A stretch of DNA of 11,448 nucleotides from contig JASGDB010000022.1 of the NCBI GenBank assembly GCA_049841315.1, forward strand, positions 1-11,448. The letters are read 5' to 3'. This document shows positions 7,735-11,448 of the stretch, piece by piece (position 1 is the first letter of the stretch; the number at the start of each line of letters is the position of its first letter). The notes beneath the pieces are model-generated. The model did not search any database and was not told the DNA's origin. It worked only from the letters and a program-made list of their open reading frames with translations. Source of the stretch: JASGDB01 sp049841315 (GTDB lineage Bacteria; Bacteroidota; Bacteroidia; Flavobacteriales; Weeksellaceae). The position numbers and the translations under genes are program-made.

Positions 7735-8691
7735 TTAATTTTTTCTTTTGAAAAAAGAATCCACAAATTCCTGTCCGTTAAAGAGCTGCAGGTCGGTCAT
7801 TTTTTCCCCGACACCAATGTATTTCACCGGAACCTGAAACTGGTCGGAAATCCCAATCACCACACCGCCTTTTGCAGTTCCGTCCAATTTGGTTACTGCC
7901 AAAGCGTTGACTTCTGTTGCTGCCGTAAACTGTTTTGCCTGTTCAAAAGCATTTTGCCCGGTAGAACCGTCCAAAACTAAAAGGATTTCATGCGGAGCAT
8001 CGGGAATGAGTTTCTGCATTACTCTTTTGATTTTGGAAAGCTCGTTCATCAGATTCACTTTGTTGTGAAGTCTTCCGGCTGTATCGATAATTACGACATC
8101 TGCATTTTGGGCAATAGCGCTCTGCAGCGTGTCGAACGCTACGGATGCAGGGTCGCTTCCCATGTTCTGTTTCACAATCGGAACACCGGCCCTTTCGCTC
8201 CATATCGTAAGCTGGTCTACCGCAGCAGCACGGAATGTATCCGCAGCGCCGAGAACCACTTTCTTCCCCGCATTTTTAAACTGATAAGCCAGTTTCCCGA
8301 TAGTGGTGGTTTTCCCGACACCGTTTACACCTACGACCATGATGACGTAAGGTTTTTTGGATTCGTCGATATTTCCTGTTTCGGAATGAGGATTTTCCAG
8401 TAACAGTGCGGAGATTTCTTCTCTCAGGATTGTATCGAGCTCATCGGTGCCGACGTATTTGTCTCTCGACACGCGGTCTTCAATTCTTTCGATGATTTTA
8501 ATGGTCGTCGATGCGCCTACATCGGAGGCAATCAGCACTTCTTCCAAATCATCCAGCACTTCGTCGTCTACTTTGCTTTTCCCGACTACGGCTTTTGTCA
8601 TTTTCTCAAAAAAACCGGTTCGGGATTTTTCGAGTCCGTTGTCTAATGATTCTTTTTCTTCTTTGTTGAAAATATTATTAAACCAGCTCAT
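7735..8691 (-). CDS. ftsY: Signal recognition particle receptor FtsY
   Basis: A 318-residue SRP-family GTPase that docks SRP-bound ribosomes at the inner membrane for co-translational protein insertion. After a short N-terminal helix (1-20) comes the helical N domain (about 22-100), then the G domain with G1 GVNGVGKTTT (121-130), G2 DTFRAAAVDQL (151-161), G3 DTAGR (203-207), G4 TKLD (267-270) and GVGEKMTDL (293-301). The long acidic A domain of E. coli FtsY is missing, as in many other phyla, leaving the amphipathic N-terminus as the likely lipid contact. Although next to the ribosomal operon, a terminator and an own promoter with a repetitive leader precede it, so it is probably transcribed separately. 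Confidence 0.97.
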   Translation of the reverse strand: MSWFNNIFNKEEKESLDNGLEKSRTGFFEKMTKAVVGKSKVDDEVLDDLEEVLIASDVGASTTIKIIERIEDRVSRDKYVGTDELDTILREEISALLLENPHSETGNIDESKKPYVIMVVGVNGVGKTTTIGKLAYQFKNAGKKVVLGAADTFRAAAVDQLTIWSERAGVPIVKQNMGSDPASVAFDTLQSAIAQNADVVIIDTAGRLHNKVNLMNELSKIKRVMQKLIPDAPHEILLVLDGSTGQNAFEQAKQFTAATEVNALAVTKLDGTAKGGVVIGISDQFQVPVKYIGVGEKMTDLQLFNGQEFVDSFFKRKN

Positions 8692-8702
8692 ACTTTGTAT
8701 TT

Positions 8703-8739
8703 ATGATTGATAAGTGATGGGTGATAGTGATGATTGATA
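8703..8739 (-). repeat. ATCA-rich direct repeats in the ftsY leader
   Basis: The predicted 5' leader of ftsY holds a 10-bp direct repeat, TATCAATCAT on the minus strand, at 8703-8712 and 8730-8739 (27-bp period). Counted on the plus strand, TGAT occurs seven times in 35 bases. The stretch lies between the -7 box and the ATG, is almost free of G on the transcript strand and so should be unstructured. It may be simple slippage DNA or a binding site for a protein. Confidence 0.6.
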
Positions 8740-8744
8740 TGAAG

Positions 8745-8752
8745 CAAAGATA
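8745..8752 (-). promoter_or_regulatory. -7 promoter box for ftsY
   Basis: The minus strand reads TATCTTTG, an exact TAnnTTTG match, 53 bp before the ftsY ATG and directly after the T-run of the upstream terminator. The -33 position falls inside the terminator stem and loop, and no TTG is seen there at standard spacing. Confidence 0.6.
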
Positions 8753-8753
8753 A

Positions 8754-8784
8754 CAAAAAAACTACCCGAAAATTGGATAGTTTT
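8754..8784 (-). terminator. Rho-independent terminator after the rpmB-rpmG-DUF4295 operon
   Basis: On the minus strand AAAACTATCC (8775-8784) pairs with GGGTAGTTTT (8758-8767) over 10 bp including one T-G pair, with a 7-base loop and a T-run reaching 8755. It starts 24 bp after the DUF4295 stop codon and ends at the ftsY promoter box. Confidence 0.85.
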
Positions 8785-8808
8785 ATATTTTAAAATAACG
8801 GTGTTCGA

Positions 8809-8961
8809 TTATTTTTTAAGGAAATCGTTTACATCGTCAGCATTCATTACTTTTTCTTCGAAAACGTAAGCTCCTGTTTTAGGAGATTTCACCATTTTCA
8901 CCACTTTGGTCAGCTTTTTAGATGAGCCGTCTTTCAGGGATGCTACTACTTTCTTTGCCAT
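8809..8961 (-). CDS. DUF4295 small basic protein, probable ribosome-associated protein
   Basis: A 50-residue, lysine-rich protein starting MAKKVVASLKDGSSKKLTK and ending NDFLKK. Its sequence and place match DUF4295, a family found in Bacteroidota just after rpmG. It lies 24 bp after rpmG and is followed by a terminator, so it is the last gene of a ribosomal protein operon. Size, charge and location suggest a ribosome component. From memory, not checked here, structural work on a Flavobacterium johnsoniae ribosome reported an extra large-subunit protein (bL38) that may be this family. The ATG at 8961 is chosen because the MAKK start repeats that of L33 and no upstream start fits. No cysteine or zinc motif is present. 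Confidence 0.9.
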   Translation of the reverse strand: MAKKVVASLKDGSSKKLTKVVKMVKSPKTGAYVFEEKVMNADDVNDFLKK

Positions 8962-8985
8962 TGTATATTATCTTTAATAGGGTGA

Positions 8986-9168
8986 TTACTTGATTTCTTT
9001 ATGAACGGTGTACTTTTTCAGAACAGGATTGTATTTTTTCAATTCCATTCTGTCTGTAGTGTTCTTTTTGTTTTTAGTGGTAATGTAACGGCTCATTCCC
9101 GCCATTCCGCTTTCTTTATGCTCTGTGCATTCAAGGATTACCTGAACTCTGTTCCCTTTTTTTGCCAT
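8986..9168 (-). CDS. rpmG: 50S ribosomal protein L33
   Basis: A 60-residue protein of the large ribosomal subunit near the E site. The signature VILECTEHKESG (10-21) followed by SRYITTKNKKNT (26-37) and the RMELKKYNP core (40-48) are typical of L33. Only one cysteine (C14) is present, so this is the zinc-free (C-) form. It starts 6 bp after the rpmB stop and so is co-transcribed with it; DUF4295 follows. Confidence 0.98.
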   Translation of the reverse strand: MAKKGNRVQVILECTEHKESGMAGMSRYITTKNKKNTTDRMELKKYNPVLKKYTVHKEIK

Positions 9169-9174
9169 GATTTC

Positions 9175-9414
9175 TTACTTTTTAATAAATCCGTTTCTTG
9201 TTGCTCTTTCAATCGCTTCTTCGATACCAACTTTATTGATAACTCTCAATCCATGCGCAGAAACTTTCAGGGTAATGTGTTTTTCCTGCTCCGGAAGGTA
9301 AAATTTCTTCTCCAATAGGTTAATTTCAAAACGTCTTTTCGTTTTGTTGTTAGCGTGAGAAACGTGGTTACCAACCATAGCACGCTTTCCTGTTATTTGG
9401 CAAATTCTTGACAT
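9175..9414 (-). CDS. rpmB: 50S ribosomal protein L28
   Basis: A 79-residue large-subunit protein, first gene of the rpmB-rpmG-DUF4295 operon. MSRICQITGKRAMVGNHVSH (1-20) and the following NNKTKRRFEINL (22-33) are classic L28, and the C-terminal part VSAHGLRVINKVGIEEAI is conserved. It has a single cysteine, so no zinc ribbon. It follows a near-consensus promoter with a leader of about 40 nt that shows no obvious folded control element. Confidence 0.98.
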   Translation of the reverse strand: MSRICQITGKRAMVGNHVSHANNKTKRRFEINLLEKKFYLPEQEKHITLKVSAHGLRVINKVGIEEAIERATRNGFIKK

Positions 9415-9456
9415 ATCTCGATGTTCTTATTTACTTTAGTGTATATTTTGAGTGTG

Positions 9457-9488
9457 CAAAAATAGAAAGAATTTTTTATTCGGGCAAA
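9457..9488 (-). promoter_or_regulatory. Strong Bacteroidota-type promoter of the ribosomal operon
   Basis: The minus strand reads TTTG (complement of 9485-9488), a 20-bp spacer, then TATTTTTG (complement of 9457-9464): both boxes match consensus exactly. It sits between the lnt stop codon and rpmB, and gives a leader of roughly 40 nt. This is the best promoter in the window, as expected for ribosomal genes. Confidence 0.85.
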
Positions 9489-9497
9489 CTTTCATCA

Positions 9498-11168
9498 TTA
9501 TTTTTTTATTTTCGGAAATGCCGTGCTTTTCTTTCTGTTTTTCTGTATCCATTCCCACACGAGGTAAAACACCAAAAATCCCAGTGCAAAAACAGAAATC
9601 CTCGACAGAAAATCTCCTGTTCTTACATAAAAAGTTTTTCCCTCGTAAAGATTGATTTTGGCAAAAAGCGCAGTTTTATCTCCGTAAAAAGTATCTTCAA
9701 TAATTTCTCCTCTCGCGTTGATGTGTGCCGAAATTCCGCTGTTGGCAGCGCGTGCGATTTCCCGCCTTGTTTCGATAGCGCGGAGTCTGGCGTAGGAAAG
9801 AAGCTGCCGGTGTCCCTCCGTTACTCCCCACCATGAATCGTTGGTCATGATTCCGAGAAAGTTGGCACCTTTTTTTACATAATCGGTGGTGAATTCTCCG
9901 TAAATGCTTTCGTAGCAGATAATCGGAGCCATTTTTCCTTTGTTGTACGGATTGGAAAATGCAGTCCGTTCTTTATCAATCCCGAGTGAAGCGACTGTTC
10001 CGCCCAGATTCAGCATCGCATCTCCGAGAATAGGTTTTAGAACATTCATGTAAGGGAAAATTTCCACGCCGGGAACGAGTTTTCCTTTATGGTAAACTTC
10101 TACATCCTGATTCGGAATGATTTGTACGGCAGAATTGTAGCTTTCCACCCAATATCCGAAATTGGTTTGATAGGCGTTTTTAGGAGCATCAGCTTCGTTG
10201 AGGAAAAAACGGTGGGAAGAAATTCCCGTTTCAAAAACAGATTGCGGATGTTTTTTCAGAAAATCCTTTACGCTGTTGAGGAGAATGCTGCTTTCCAGAC
10301 CGTTTTCTGAGAAAGAACCGCGTCCCGGAAGTGCTGTTTCGGGAGCGATGTAAAAATCAATTTTTCCCGTAGAATTTTTTTCTGCAAGCTCAAGAAGCTC
10401 AGACAAAATCGTGAGGCTGTCTTTGGCGTATTTTTCAGCGTAAGGGTCTAAATCCGGCTGAAGCAGAAGCACATTGACCTGTCCGACCGGTTTTTCGTTA
10501 AAAGAATTGTATTTCGCCAAAGAAACCAGCATCGGCAGGATAATCAGAGCTGATATCAGCAGTGAATTGATGATAAGCGGTTTTCTTTTTCTTCCGGCTT
10601 CCCAGATTCTTATCGTATAAAAAACCAGAAGATTCGCACAGAGAATCCAGAAAGTTCCGCCCGTTGCACCCAAAGTGTCGTACCATTGAATGAGTTTCGG
10701 GTATTCTGAAAATACATTTCCGAGATTCAGCCACGGCCATGTAAGTTCCCACCATAAGTGGAATTTTTCAAATCCCATCCATATCGCAATGAAAAACGCA
10801 AAACCCCAGTACGTTCCCATATAATTTTTGTACCAGTGATACAGCTGAAAAACCAGCGAATACAATAATGAATTGACCAAAACCGGAAACAAAACCGCCA
10901 TAAGCGAGTGGGAGCCGTCCGGATTTTTTGAGCCGTAAAGCCACCCTGTCGTTACCACATTCCAGATGATGAAACAGAGATAGGATAATCCGAAAATGGT
11001 CCAGCCTTTCCGTTTGATATTGGAAAATTTTGAAATATCGTGCTCCATCATCAACATCGGAACTAATGCGATAAAAATAAAAAACGGCACTCCGTAAGTC
11101 GGCCACGAAACCGAAAGAAGCAGAGCTGAAATTAATGTGAGAAAAAGGTATTTCATTCCTGTACTCAT
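9498..11168 (-). CDS. lnt: Apolipoprotein N-acyltransferase
   Basis: A 556-residue inner-membrane enzyme that adds the third acyl chain to the N-terminal cysteine of lipoproteins, the last step of lipoprotein maturation. The N-terminal part (about 5-220) contains several membrane helices; a nitrilase-like periplasmic domain follows (about 230-500) and one last helix closes the protein (about 521-540). The catalytic triad is visible as E277 in APETALPG, K361 in YHKGKLVPG and C418 in PIICYES, matching E267, K335 and C387 of E. coli Lnt; E369 fits the essential E343. The loop reads LVPGVEIFP where the proteobacterial enzyme has LVPFGE, a difference I regard as lineage-typical. A second Met at residue 5 is an alternative start. 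No terminator was seen before the rpmB promoter, so read-through is possible. Confidence 0.96.
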   Translation of the reverse strand: MSTGMKYLFLTLISALLLSVSWPTYGVPFFIFIALVPMLMMEHDISKFSNIKRKGWTIFGLSYLCFIIWNVVTTGWLYGSKNPDGSHSLMAVLFPVLVNSLLYSLVFQLYHWYKNYMGTYWGFAFFIAIWMGFEKFHLWWELTWPWLNLGNVFSEYPKLIQWYDTLGATGGTFWILCANLLVFYTIRIWEAGRKRKPLIINSLLISALIILPMLVSLAKYNSFNEKPVGQVNVLLLQPDLDPYAEKYAKDSLTILSELLELAEKNSTGKIDFYIAPETALPGRGSFSENGLESSILLNSVKDFLKKHPQSVFETGISSHRFFLNEADAPKNAYQTNFGYWVESYNSAVQIIPNQDVEVYHKGKLVPGVEIFPYMNVLKPILGDAMLNLGGTVASLGIDKERTAFSNPYNKGKMAPIICYESIYGEFTTDYVKKGANFLGIMTNDSWWGVTEGHRQLLSYARLRAIETRREIARAANSGISAHINARGEIIEDTFYGDKTALFAKINLYEGKTFYVRTGDFLSRISVFALGFLVFYLVWEWIQKNRKKSTAFPKIKK

Positions 11169-11184
11169 TGTAATTATTTATGCA

Positions 11185-11192
11185 CAAATATA
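11185..11192 (-). promoter_or_regulatory. -7 promoter box for lnt
   Basis: The minus strand reads TATATTTG, an exact TAnnTTTG match, 16 bp before the lnt ATG, implying a very short leader. No good TTG was found at the -33 position. Confidence 0.55.
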
Positions 11193-11272
11193 AATGTTTG
11201 CGGACGAACATGGTGAAAAAACACTGCATAATTTGTTGATTTTCTTTTACAGTGGTTTTGAATAGATTTTCG

Positions 11273-11280
11273 TAGGTTTG
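11273..11280 (+). promoter_or_regulatory. -7 promoter box for the right-edge lipoprotein gene
   Basis: TAGGTTTG matches TAnnTTTG and lies 23 bp before the ATG at 11304. The -33 region is not convincing. With the lnt box it makes this 135-bp gap a divergent promoter region. Confidence 0.5.
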
Positions 11281-11303
11281 TAACAACCTAAAAAAATAAA
11301 AAT

Positions 11304-11448
11304 ATGATGAAAAATTATCTAAAACCGTTGATTTCAGCGTTTCTGATTCTGTTGTTTTTTGCAGTCAGCTCGTGCCGGCAGGAAATGGCAATTTATGAAG
11401 ATGCAAATATGGAAAAAGATGCCTCCAAAAGCCTAGATGATATTCGGG
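11304..11448 (+). CDS. Putative lipoprotein, N-terminal part only
   Basis: An open frame running off the window end; 48 codons are visible. It starts MMKNYLKP, then a hydrophobic stretch (9-20) and a lipobox AVSSC with the modified cysteine at position 24, so export and lipidation are expected. The visible mature part (RQEMAIYEDANMEKDASKSL...) is acidic and polar and resembles no family I can name. Two consecutive ATG codons make the exact start uncertain by one residue. It was too short to judge by length; support comes from the signal sequence, the lipobox and an upstream -7 box. It is transcribed divergently from lnt, the enzyme that would complete its acylation, though this may be chance. 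Confidence 0.75.
   Translation, partial: MMKNYLKPLISAFLILLFFAVSSCRQEMAIYEDANMEKDASKSLDDIR

Noticed and set aside
8703..8739. Repeats in the ftsY leader as a short CRISPR array
   Set aside because: The units are 10 bp, there are only two full copies, the spacing sequence is itself repetitive, and no cas gene is near.
10768..11286. Open frame of 172 codons overlapping the start of lnt in another frame
   Set aside because: The lnt frame is strongly supported by its membrane helices and catalytic residues; this one runs across the promoter region and shows no family features.

Overview
The window looks like chromosomal DNA of a Bacteroidota bacterium, most likely a Flavobacteriia member of the Chryseobacterium/Elizabethkingia type (family Weeksellaceae). 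Four signs support this. The DNA is AT-rich. Promoters have the lineage-specific form TTTG - about 19-20 bp - TAnnTTTG. The ribosomal cluster rpmB-rpmG-DUF4295 followed by ftsY is characteristic of the phylum. Start codons lack Shine-Dalgarno sequences. The genus is an inference from protein flavour only.

Layout. Bases 1-110 hold two overlapping long inverted repeats in the intergenic space downstream of recQ. On the minus strand, reading right to left from 5547 to 131, come folK (pterin pyrophosphokinase), two tandem OmpA-family outer-membrane proteins, a strong terminator, and a RecQ-family helicase with its own promoter. On the plus strand, sppA (signal peptide peptidase, 5568-7319) diverges from folK with only about 20 bp between the start codons. 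A long bidirectional hairpin at 7344-7379 separates sppA from a convergent small GlsB/YeaQ-type membrane protein. Further right, again on the minus strand, rpmB (L28), rpmG (L33) and a 50-residue DUF4295 protein form a ribosomal operon with a near-consensus promoter. A terminator follows, then the SRP receptor gene ftsY behind its own promoter and an unusual ATCA-repeat leader. lnt (apolipoprotein N-acyltransferase) lies at 9498-11168. At the right edge a divergent lipoprotein gene begins and is cut by the window end.

Functionally, much of the window concerns the envelope and protein export: FtsY targets ribosomes to the membrane, SppA degrades residual signal peptides, Lnt finishes lipoprotein maturation, and the OmpA proteins link outer membrane to peptidoglycan. 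The rest is translation (L28, L33, DUF4295), folate synthesis (FolK) and DNA repair (RecQ). No mobile element, CRISPR, tRNA, rRNA, toxin-antitoxin or defence cassette was seen, and I found no convincing new multi-gene system. The most interesting points are the left-edge inverted repeats, the unusual RecQ architecture, the DUF4295 gene in the ribosomal operon, the duplicated OmpA pair, and the compact terminator/promoter junctions. No gene-free stretch exceeds 300 bases.
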